A stretch of DNA of 11,539 nt from Actinomycetes bacterium. GTDB lineage: Bacteria; Actinomycetota; Acidimicrobiia; Acidimicrobiales; RAAP-2. The notes beneath the pieces were generated by a model. The model did not search any database, had not been told where the DNA came from, and worked only from the letters and a program-made list of their open reading frames with translations. Numbering within the stretch: the first letter of the stretch is position 1; each line of letters starts with the position of its first letter. The stretch covers positions 1 through 11,539 of the forward strand of contig JAJYDR010000074.1 in assembly GCA_021777285.1 (NCBI GenBank), in the 5' to 3' direction. Of the stretch, positions 1 to 7,191 are shown in pieces. The translations under genes and the position numbers were made by a program.

Positions 1-1
1 C

Positions 2-1320
<1,319 letters not shown>

Positions 1321-1324
<4 letters not shown>

Positions 1325-1713
1325 AGGTCGAGGCCAAGATCCTGCTCGGGCTGGGTGTGTTCTTTGGCGTCATGTGCGCCGTCTACTGGAACTGGAGCCT
1401 CGAAAACGCCGGCGGCGTGATGATGTTCGCCGGCATGCTGCTCGGCTTCCTGCCCGGTGGTTACTACTACTGGTGGAGCCGGCGCATGGCCCCGCGCGCC
1501 GAGGACGACCCCAACGCGACCCAGGCCCAGGGGGCCGGTGTCGTCGGCGCCTTCCCCGGCACCTCGATCTGGCCCTTCACCCTCGGCATGGGCTCGTTCT
1601 TCACCGTGCTCGCGCTCGTCTTTGGGATTTGGCTGCTCGTGCCGGGCCTGGCGCTCATCGTCTGGGCGCTCTTCGGCGGCGTCGCCGAGAGCCGCCGCGG
1701 CGGCAAGGTCTAA
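1321..1713 (+). CDS. ctaF: Cytochrome c oxidase subunit IV, actinobacterial type
   Basis: The product is a 130-aa small membrane subunit of the actinobacterial aa3 oxidase, which sits in the bc1-aa3 supercomplex of this phylum. It has four hydrophobic segments (about residues 6-25, 31-51, 83-103 and 104-121) in two pairs, separated by a polar loop rich in D, N and Q (58-72). The features PGGYYYWW (45-52) and WPF (84-86) before the third segment are what I associate with the Cyt_c_ox_IV family. The length matches the family. The start at ATG 1321 overlaps the ctaD stop and has GAGGA 6 nt upstream. It lies directly after ctaD, as expected for a subunit of the same enzyme. The next gene begins 34 nt later but appears to have its own promoter. 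No catalytic residues are expected, since the subunit is structural. Confidence 0.93.
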
Positions 1714-1735
1714 CGAGCCCCACAGCGCGCGGCGT

Positions 1736-1741
1736 TACCCT
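1736..1741 (+). promoter_or_regulatory. Putative -10 box of a leaderless promoter for the MMPL gene
   Basis: TACCCT fits the TANNNT consensus and ends exactly 6 nt before the GTG at 1748, so transcription would begin at or next to the start codon. No Shine-Dalgarno sequence precedes that GTG. No good -35 box is visible. The same spacing is seen at two other genes of this window, which strengthens the call. Confidence 0.5.
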
Positions 1742-1747
1742 TCTAGG

Positions 1748-3841
1748 GTGCTCGCCACCTGGACCCGCGCCGTCGTGCGCTGGCGCTACCTCGTCCTCGG
1801 TGCCTGGCTGCTAGCGGCCCTCGGCGGCCTCGCCGGCTACCACCAGCTGGGCCAGCGCCTCACCACTTCGCTCGCGGTGCCCCACTCGGCCTCGGCGCGC
1901 GCCGACGCGATCCTGATCACCCACTTCGGCGAGAACATCGAGGGTGCCATCACCGTCGTCGTGCCCCACCTCGCCACGACCCACGCCGACCAGGTCGCCA
2001 AGGCCCGCCTCGCGCGCGCCATTGCGCGCGTGCCCTCCCTGCACGTCGTCGAGGAGCAGGCCCTCGGGGGATTGCTGCTCACCGACCTCGAGTCACGCGA
2101 CGCGCTCAACCAGGCGACCGGCGAGGTGACGGCGCTGCGCGCCGCGCTCGCGGGCGCGGGGCCCGCGAGCGCCCTCGTGACCGGCCCCGCGGCCCTGCAG
2201 GCCGACGTCACGCCCATCTTGCGCGGCGACCTCGTGCGCGGCGAGCTGCTCGCCCTCGGCGCGGCGCTCGTGCTGCTGCTCGGCGTGCTCGGGTTCAGCC
2301 TCGCCGTGCTGCTCCCCTTCCTCGTCGCCGGCGCCACCACGGCCGTCGCCCTCGGGATCGTCGACCTGCTCGCCGGTCATCTCCTGATGGTGCTCTACGT
2401 ACCCAACGTGGTCGCCCTCGTCGGACTCGGGCTCGCCATCGACTACTCGCTGCTCATCGTGCACCGCTTCCGCGCCGAACTCGCGCGTGGCGAGGTCGAG
2501 GAAGCGATTGTCGCGACGATGGCGACGGCCGGGCGCACCGTCGTGATCTCGGGCGCGGTGGTCGCGATCGGACTCGCCACGATGCTGCTGGTACCGGTGC
2601 CCCTCGTGCGCTCCCTCGGCGCCGCGGGCCTCGTGGTGCCCGCGGTCGCCCTCGCCGCGGCCCTGACACTCCAGCCGGCACTCCTGGCGCTCGCCGGGCG
2701 CCGCGGCGTCACGACCGTCGGCCCCCGGGGTCTGCTCGAGCCCCGCGACCCGGCAAATAGCGCCTTTGCCCGCCTCGCGCGTGGCGTCGTCGCCCACCCG
2801 GTTCGCGTACTCGTCGGCGCACTGGTCGGCCTCGGGGTCATCGCCGGCGCGAGTAGTGGACTCAGCCTCACGCCCGGCTCGCTCAGCGCGATTCCCCCCT
2901 CGATGCCCTCGGCCCGGGCCATCGCCCTGGTCAACCAGACCGTCGGCCCGGGCATCCTCACGCCCATCGAGGTGCTGATCGACACGGGCCGGGCCCACGG
3001 CGCGAGCCGTCCCGGCCAGGTCGCCGCGCGGCTCTCGCTCGAGGAGTCACTGCTGCACACGCCCGGGGTCGAGGTGGTCGCGGCCGACTCGACCTGGCCC
3101 TTCGTCGACCATTCTGGGCGCTACGCGCGCATCCTCGTCGTCAGCCAGGGCGAGCTCGGCAGTCCGGTCTCCCAGCGACTGGTCCGCGCGGTGCGCGCCG
3201 AGGCGGCCGCGGCCCGGTTCCCCACCGGCACCGCACTCGTCGTCGGCGGCGCGCCCGCCCAGGGGGTCGACTTCCTGCACGCCATCTACGTCGTCTTCCC
3301 CTGGCTGGTGCTCGGGGCGCTGCTGCTCGCCTTCCTCGCACTCGCGCGCGCCGTGCGGTCGGTCTTCGCGGCCCTCATCGCGATCGTGCTCGACCTCGTG
3401 TCAGTCGGCGTCGCCTACGGCGTGCTCGTGTGGCTCTTTCGCCTCGGGCTCGGCGCCGACCTGTTCGGCACCTACCGCGTCGCCCAGATCGAAGGCTGGG
3501 TCCCGGTCTTCATCTTCGCCGTGCTCTTCGGGCTCTCCATGGACTACGAGGTCTTCATTCTCGCGCGGATCCGCGAGGCCCACGACCTCGGTCTCAGCAC
3601 CGAGGCGGCCATCGTCGAGGGACTCGCGCGAACGGGCGGGGTCGTCACGAGCGCCGCGGTGATCATGGTCGGGGCGCTCGCGGGCTTTGTCACGGGCCAC
3701 GTCGCGGGCCTCCAGGAGCTCGGCGCGGGCCTCGCCATCGGCGTGCTCGTCGACGCGACGGTCGTGCGCAGCCTCTTGCTGCCGAGCCTGCTCGCGCTCG
3801 CGGGCGACCGGCTCTGGCGCGACGGGCGCCGAAACGCGTAA
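1748..3841 (+). CDS. MMPL-family (RND superfamily) membrane transporter
   Basis: The product is a proton-driven membrane exporter of the MMPL family, about 697 aa, close to the size of compact actinobacterial members. It shows the duplicated RND plan. TM1 is at about residues 12-30, followed by an extracytoplasmic domain to about 170, a block of hydrophobic helices (about 175-325), then a second copy with a TM near 348, a second soluble domain (about 375-510) and a final helix block (515-690). The proton-relay Asp-Tyr pairs of this family are present in both halves: D232-Y233 in GLAIDYSLL and D599-Y600 in GLSMDYEVF. GTG 1748 was chosen because the protein then begins just before the first helix and a TACCCT box lies 6 nt upstream. 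An upstream in-frame ATG at 1457 would overlap ctaF by 257 nt and add an arginine/proline-rich stretch, so it was not used. The cargo is unknown; relatives export lipids, siderophores or drugs. The GC content is the highest in the window. Confidence 0.9.
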   Translation: MLATWTRAVVRWRYLVLGAWLLAALGGLAGYHQLGQRLTTSLAVPHSASARADAILITHFGENIEGAITVVVPHLATTHADQVAKARLARAIARVPSLHVVEEQALGGLLLTDLESRDALNQATGEVTALRAALAGAGPASALVTGPAALQADVTPILRGDLVRGELLALGAALVLLLGVLGFSLAVLLPFLVAGATTAVALGIVDLLAGHLLMVLYVPNVVALVGLGLAIDYSLLIVHRFRAELARGEVEEAIVATMATAGRTVVISGAVVAIGLATMLLVPVPLVRSLGAAGLVVPAVALAAALTLQPALLALAGRRGVTTVGPRGLLEPRDPANSAFARLARGVVAHPVRVLVGALVGLGVIAGASSGLSLTPGSLSAIPPSMPSARAIALVNQTVGPGILTPIEVLIDTGRAHGASRPGQVAARLSLEESLLHTPGVEVVAADSTWPFVDHSGRYARILVVSQGELGSPVSQRLVRAVRAEAAAARFPTGTALVVGGAPAQGVDFLHAIYVVFPWLVLGALLLAFLALARAVRSVFAALIAIVLDLVSVGVAYGVLVWLFRLGLGADLFGTYRVAQIEGWVPVFIFAVLFGLSMDYEVFILARIREAHDLGLSTEAAIVEGLARTGGVVTSAAVIMVGALAGFVTGHVAGLQELGAGLAIGVLVDATVVRSLLLPSLLALAGDRLWRDGRRNA

Positions 3842-3917
3842 GGGCTATCGCGCCACGAGTCGGCCACTCGATTCATCGCCTCGGATGCCACCCGCCCGGG
3901 TCGCCACTCGACGCGAC

Positions 3918-3946
3918 GTGACACGGCCAAGTCACGCGTCTAGCGT
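3918..3946 (+). promoter_or_regulatory. Possible orphan promoter with an inverted repeat
   Basis: GTGACA (3918-3923) and TAGCGT (3941-3946) are separated by 17 nt and resemble -35 and -10 boxes. The -35-like box is the left half of an inverted repeat, GTGAC (3918-3922) and GTCAC (3931-3935), extended by ACGC (3911-3914) and GCGT (3936-3939) after a 3-nt bulge. No clear gene lies downstream on this strand. A transcript from here would be antisense to the 3' end of the secreted-protein cluster. Chance similarity is quite possible. Confidence 0.22.
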
Positions 3947-3972
3947 GCGGGTGGGCTTGCGCCCGGACATGT

Positions 3973-4010
3973 CAGCGCCTCGCCCCCTGCGCACGGGGGG
4001 CGAGGCGCTG
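3973..4010. terminator. Terminator-like hairpin between convergent genes
   Basis: CAGCGCCTCGCCCCC (3973-3987) and its perfect reverse complement (3996-4010) form a 15-bp GC-rich stem around an 8-nt loop (TGCGCACG). It begins 25 nt after the stop of the leftward 560-aa gene and lies 131 nt after the stop of the rightward MMPL gene. No T-run follows on either strand, which is common for actinobacterial terminators. It probably ends the leftward cluster and may also stop read-through from the MMPL side. Confidence 0.7.
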
Positions 4011-4035
4011 GCACTCGCAGTTGGGAGTTTGCGAC

Positions 4036-5718
4036 TTATTTAACGATTCGGATCGCGAAGTGCATCGACGGGACCTGGTAGCCAAGGGCCAGGCCCGGGA
4101 AGTCCCGCGCGTAGGTCAAGACCGGTGCCATGCCGTAGGGCGTGTTCGCGAAAGACGGCTGCTGGGTGTAGAGCTGCGGGTAGAGGTCGATCAGGTGGAT
4201 GCCCGGACCGCCGGTCGCGCGCAGGTGGATCACGGTGTAGCCGTTGGAGTTGAAGCCACAGCCGTAGCCGATGTAGCCGTTGTCGTAGTCGACGCCGAGC
4301 GTGTTGTCGAGCTGGGTCCAGCCAACGCCCTTCAGGCTGATCGTGATCTCTTGACCCTCGTGGAACGTGTAGGTACCCGTGCCGGACTGTCCGACCGCGA
4401 TCGCCTCGGGCGTCGCGGCGTCATTGGCCGTCGCGATGCCCATACTCAGCAGTTTGCCGGCCGAGTTGTAGAAGGGGACCATGCTCTCTTTCACATAGAA
4501 GGGCACCTGGGCCTCGACCGTCGTGCCGTTGAGGACCTGGATGACGTGCCAGCCGCCGAGTCCGTCGGGGACGGTGACAGTGCTGGTCAGCGTGCCGTTA
4601 GACGCCGAGGCCGTTCCCAGCGGAACCGAGATGTAGGCCCAGCACGACGACGTCGCGCAGTTCACCCGACTGCCTTGAACCGACGCCCACGCGAGGTGGT
4701 AGGGACCGGTTCCCGACAGGCCCGTGACCGAGACGTTCACCGATGTCCCTACCGGGCCCTGGGTCGGTGCAGCGGTAGCAACCGCGTCCGACTGCGGATC
4801 GAGTCCGGCGTTCGAGAGCGTCGTGACGAGCTTCAGCGTCGGCGCGACCGAGGTCGGCCAGCTGATGTAGGGGGTCATCGAGGTCGTGCCCTTGGTGACC
4901 GTGAAGGTCGCCACCCCGCCGTTCGCGAACGGCACCGGGGACTGGATGATGTTCATGTACATCGAGCTGAGCGCGTCGGCCACTTGGATCAGGTGCGACC
5001 CGACCGCACCGACCGCGCGGATCGTGGTCGTCGCGGTGCCGCGGGTCCAGTTCGCCGTCAACTCACCGGTGAAGTGGTTGTCGTAGAGGACTGCCGCGCC
5101 ACCGGTGTACAGCGTCGCACCCATTCCCGTGTAGGTGATGTGGATCGGCGTGCCGACCGGACCGTGCGTCGGCGAGATGGTCACCGTGCGCAAGAGTTCG
5201 TAGCCACCGTGGTCGAGTGCCACGTTGTTCACGACGGCGTAGATGTCGTGGGTTCCGCCGAAGTCGACGGGCGCGTTCGTGGTGTAGCTGAAGCTACCGC
5301 TTGCGCTGGTTGTGACCGTCGCGAGGGTGACAAAGAAGTTGGTACCCGTTCGGCCCAGGTAGTTGACCGTGTCCGGCTGGGGGCTCAGCACCCAAGTCAC
5401 GCTGGACGTGGACCACGCAATTGCCACGCTGGTCGACGCGGGCAGCCCGCTTCCCGAAATCGTCAGGGGTGAACCTTCCACGCCCTGATTCGGCGTCACC
5501 GTGAGGTTGCCAATCGACGGGCTGAGGGTGAAGGCCGGCGTCACCGGGCCCGCCAGCGACGCCACATTGGGAATGGCGGGAGCGGTCAAGTTCGTTGGAA
5601 TCAGGGGTGAGGACGTGTCAGCGGCCCCACTCGTGGTTGTCGTGATGGCCAATGGAAGTAGTACGCCGGCTGCGACGAGCGCCCACGCCCTTCGAAGGCC
5701 GTGACGGGTCAAATTCAT
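4036..5718 (-). CDS. Exported protein with Ig-like repeats, function unknown
   Basis: The protein has 560 residues and belongs to no family I can name. It begins with a Sec-type signal peptide (basic start with RR at 9-10, hydrophobic 11-25, likely cut near A33). The rest looks like about four beta-rich Ig-like domains. Three open with the same phrase, P-x-[QH]-G-x-x-G-[ST], at residues 76-83, 183-190 and 318-325. Each of the four domains ends in a related strand: GGTHDIYAV (154-162), GSHLIQVA (240-247), GGWHVIQVL (388-396) and GIHLIDLY (506-513). Four cysteines (354, 359, 487 and possibly the pair partners around them) are few for this length. No catalytic motif, sortase signal or C-terminal membrane anchor is seen. 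ATG 5718 has AAGGA 5 nt upstream and puts the signal peptide at the N-terminus. The gene is last in the leftward cluster, downstream of a hairpin. An adhesive, surface-layer or binding role is plausible but is inference only. Confidence 0.82.
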   Translation of the reverse strand: MNLTRHGLRRAWALVAAGVLLPLAITTTTSGAADTSSPLIPTNLTAPAIPNVASLAGPVTPAFTLSPSIGNLTVTPNQGVEGSPLTISGSGLPASTSVAIAWSTSSVTWVLSPQPDTVNYLGRTGTNFFVTLATVTTSASGSFSYTTNAPVDFGGTHDIYAVVNNVALDHGGYELLRTVTISPTHGPVGTPIHITYTGMGATLYTGGAAVLYDNHFTGELTANWTRGTATTTIRAVGAVGSHLIQVADALSSMYMNIIQSPVPFANGGVATFTVTKGTTSMTPYISWPTSVAPTLKLVTTLSNAGLDPQSDAVATAAPTQGPVGTSVNVSVTGLSGTGPYHLAWASVQGSRVNCATSSCWAYISVPLGTASASNGTLTSTVTVPDGLGGWHVIQVLNGTTVEAQVPFYVKESMVPFYNSAGKLLSMGIATANDAATPEAIAVGQSGTGTYTFHEGQEITISLKGVGWTQLDNTLGVDYDNGYIGYGCGFNSNGYTVIHLRATGGPGIHLIDLYPQLYTQQPSFANTPYGMAPVLTYARDFPGLALGYQVPSMHFAIRIVK

Positions 5719-5723
5719 GGATT

Positions 5724-5728
5724 TCCTT
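5724..5728 (-). promoter_or_regulatory. Ribosome binding site for the 560-aa exported protein
   Basis: On the minus strand AAGGA sits 5 nt before the ATG at 5718. It decides this start against in-frame codons further upstream (up to 5820), which would place the signal peptide internally. Confidence 0.6.
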
Positions 5729-5781
5729 TCAGGGGGGGTAGCGTTACGTCGCCAGCGAATGGAATGTCGGTGGTTTGGTGC

Positions 5782-5814
5782 GTAGTTGCCCCCGGTCAAT
5801 CCGGGGGCAACTAC
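5782..5814 (-). terminator. Perfect intergenic hairpin inside the secreted-protein cluster
   Basis: GTAGTTGCCCCCGG (5782-5795) and its perfect reverse complement (5801-5814) enclose the loop TCAAT, giving a 14-bp stem. It starts 12 nt after the stop of the 225-aa gene and lies 63 nt before the start of the 560-aa gene on the minus strand. No T-run follows. It could act as a partial terminator, or it could shield the 3' end of the upstream message and so set different levels for the second and third genes. Confidence 0.65.
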
Positions 5815-5826
5815 TCCCAAGTGCTG

Positions 5827-6504
5827 CTATACCTTCGGAACTGCGTTCAGGGTCAGCTGCGACGGCGTCGCGGTGCCGGCCTGGGTGAAGGTGTAGGTCT
5901 GGCTCTTAACGCCCGGCTTCACGACGTAGCGCCGCTTGACCCACTTCGTGCCGACCTTGACGCGGTGAATCTTCGTGACCGCCGGGATCGCCTTCGTGGT
6001 TACGACGATCTGGAAGTTCACGACCCCAAGTGTCGGGTACGACGCGGTGTTCCATCCGTAGGTCCAGAACGCAACGGTGCCGTGGTTGCCGTAGTTCATC
6101 GGGAACGGCGTAGCGATCCCCGGGATCACCACGTTGGCGCTCTTCACGGTCGCCGGGGTGAGCGGTGTGCCACCCGAGGCGACGTTGACACCCGACATCC
6201 GGAATACCACGGTCTGACCAACGTAAAACTCATTGGTCATGGCACAGCCGACGGGCGCCTTCAAGATGCCCGTGCCGCCACCGCCGACCACCGTGTCCAC
6301 CTGCATGTAAACCGGCAGCGGGTTGGCGCCCTGAATCGGCGGGCCCAACGTCGTCGTCGTCGGAGCGACGGTGGTCGTCGGAGCTGTCGTCGTGGTTGGC
6401 GCGGTCGTCGTGGTGGTGTCCGCGGACGCGGCTCCCATGCCCACGATGGCTGCACCGCTCAGGGACAGCATCCCCGCGGTTACAACTGCTACTACTCGCT
6501 TCAT
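5827..6504 (-). CDS. Exported protein with threonine-rich linker, function unknown
   Basis: The protein has 225 residues and I do not recognise its family. A Sec signal peptide (KR at 2-3, hydrophobic 4-24, cleavage site ASA at 26-28) is followed by a low-complexity Thr/Ala/Pro linker at 30-52, then a beta-rich domain. That domain has glycine and valine-rich strands (about 65-160) and a single cysteine near residue 88. A strongly basic segment comes near 178-200 (VKVGTKWVKRRYVVK), and the C-terminus is short and hydrophobic. Linkers of this kind are common in exported proteins of Acidimicrobiia, where they probably span the cell wall and may be glycosylated. The start is secure because AGGAGG lies 7 nt upstream. 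It sits 32 nt after the 194-aa gene and 108 nt before the 560-aa gene, so all three are probably one transcript. No enzyme motif is visible. Confidence 0.82.
   Translation of the reverse strand: MKRVVAVVTAGMLSLSGAAIVGMGAASADTTTTTAPTTTTAPTTTVAPTTTTLGPPIQGANPLPVYMQVDTVVGGGGTGILKAPVGCAMTNEFYVGQTVVFRMSGVNVASGGTPLTPATVKSANVVIPGIATPFPMNYGNHGTVAFWTYGWNTASYPTLGVVNFQIVVTTKAIPAVTKIHRVKVGTKWVKRRYVVKPGVKSQTYTFTQAGTATPSQLTLNAVPKV
6349..6417 (-). repeat. Low-complexity ACN repeat encoding a TTTTAP-type linker
   Basis: These 69 bases encode residues 30-52 of the 225-aa protein as three runs of threonine, each followed by Ala-Pro or Val-Ala-Pro, plus a final threonine run. The repetitive ACN codons make copy-number change by slippage possible. 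Confidence 0.8.
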
Positions 6505-6511
6505 ACTTCTT

Positions 6512-6517
6512 CCTCCT
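6512..6517 (-). promoter_or_regulatory. Strong ribosome binding site for the 225-aa exported protein
   Basis: A full AGGAGG on the minus strand lies 7 nt before the ATG at 6504. It is the best Shine-Dalgarno match in the window and suggests efficient translation. Confidence 0.85.
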
Positions 6518-6536
6518 CTATCGAATCGTCAGGGCA

Positions 6537-7121
6537 CTACTTCTTGATGCTCAACACACCGTTCAGCGCTGCGCTGAACGCGTCGGTCTCGCTGGATCCC
6601 GCGGTGGTGGACTTGATCGAGAACGACCCGGTGAACTTCAAGACACCGAAGACGCCCTTGTACTTGCCCGTACCCGACAGGACCTTGGCGATTCCCTTGA
6701 CGCTCACCGACGTCGGCGCGGACTGGCCGGCGGCACAGGCCTGCGAGGTCGCTGGTGCGATGATCTTGAGCACGAGCTTGCTGCCGCCACCAATGAGTGT
6801 GCCGGTGCCGGTGAGCGGGTCACAGGTGTTGGACGCGGGTGCCGAACCGGTACCCGAGAGCTTGCTCTTCCCGAGGTAGGTCCCGGTGCCAGTGCCGGTC
6901 ACGGCCGTTGCCTTCACGCCCGTGGACGACCACAGCATGGCGATCGTCCCGGTGTACTTGCCCACGAACTTGACCTTCACGATCTTGGGCACGACGCGCG
7001 CGGCGACGCTGGCAGTGGACTGATGGATAGTGGTGGCTCCCACACTCGGGGCAAAACCCATCGCCGAAACGGTGAGCGCGCCAACTAGCACGGGGGCTGA
7101 AATCATTTTGAATGTGCGCAT
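6537..7121 (-). CDS. Exported small beta-barrel-like protein, function unknown
   Basis: The protein has 194 residues. A Sec signal peptide (basic residues 2 and 5, hydrophobic 7-24, likely cut after VGA at 27-29) precedes a domain rich in Gly, Thr, Ser, Lys and Val in alternating strand patterns. The phrase SGTGKYKGVFGVLKFTGSF (149-167) resembles the G-x-G-x-Y-x-G-x-x-G-x-x-x-F-x-G pattern of small calycin-like or allene-oxide-cyclase-like barrel proteins; that fold assignment is inference. Two cysteines (100 and 129) could form one disulfide. No enzyme residues are evident. ATG 7121 was chosen because the signal peptide starts there and a TACATT box lies 6 nt upstream, pointing to a leaderless message; there is no Shine-Dalgarno sequence. 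It is the first gene of the leftward cluster and is divergent from the LysR gene. Confidence 0.82.
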   Translation of the reverse strand: MRTFKMISAPVLVGALTVSAMGFAPSVGATTIHQSTASVAARVVPKIVKVKFVGKYTGTIAMLWSSTGVKATAVTGTGTGTYLGKSKLSGTGSAPASNTCDPLTGTGTLIGGGSKLVLKIIAPATSQACAAGQSAPTSVSVKGIAKVLSGTGKYKGVFGVLKFTGSFSIKSTTAGSSETDAFSAALNGVLSIKK

Positions 7122-7127
7122 AAGCCC

Positions 7128-7157
7128 AATGTAAAGTTCCCAACTATAGATTTCCAA
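7128..7157 (-). promoter_or_regulatory. Putative leaderless promoter of the secreted-protein cluster
   Basis: Read on the minus strand, TTGGAA (7152-7157) is a -35 candidate and TACATT (7128-7133) a -10 candidate, with 18 nt between. The -10 ends 6 nt before the ATG at 7121, so the transcript would start at or near that codon. Confidence 0.6.
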
Positions 7158-7185
7158 TTGATTACTCCAGTGATTTTGATAGGTT
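7158..7185 (+). promoter_or_regulatory. Putative leaderless promoter of the LysR gene
   Basis: TTGATT (7158-7163) and TAGGTT (7180-7185) are separated by 16 nt. The -10 is preceded by TGA, an extended -10 feature, and ends 6 nt before the ATG at 7192. No Shine-Dalgarno sequence is present. Its -35 box abuts the -35 box of the divergent promoter, so one bound protein could affect both. Confidence 0.6.
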
Positions 7186-7191
7186 CGTTCT

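Larger units (their letters stand above)
3842..4035. other. Gap between convergent genes
   Basis: These 194 bases separate the end of the MMPL gene from the end of the leftward secreted-protein cluster. They contain an imperfect GTGAC/GTCAC dyad with promoter-like boxes (3918-3946) and a strong hairpin (3973-4010), each listed separately. I see no credible protein gene. Confidence 0.6.

Noticed and set aside
1457..1747. Upstream in-frame extension of the MMPL gene to ATG 1457
   Set aside because: It would overlap ctaF by 257 nt and add an arginine/proline/serine-rich stretch typical of a shadow frame; the membrane protein starts naturally at GTG 1748.
2093..2998. 301-codon minus-strand open frame opposite the MMPL gene
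   Set aside because: It is a shadow of a highly GC-rich membrane protein gene; its translation is highly charged and low in complexity.
3918..3935. GTGA-TCAC dyad as a CRP-type site
   Set aside because: The half-sites are separated by 10 nt, whereas the CRP spacing is 6 nt, so it was kept only as an unassigned dyad.
4021..5472. 483-codon plus-strand open frame opposite the 560-aa gene
   Set aside because: Its translation is dominated by Arg, Val, Asp and Gly without domains or a ribosome binding site; the minus-strand gene has a signal peptide, Shine-Dalgarno sequence and repeats.
5701..6879. 392-codon plus-strand open frame opposite the exported-protein genes
   Set aside because: It is compositionally biased and crosses gene boundaries of three well-supported minus-strand genes.
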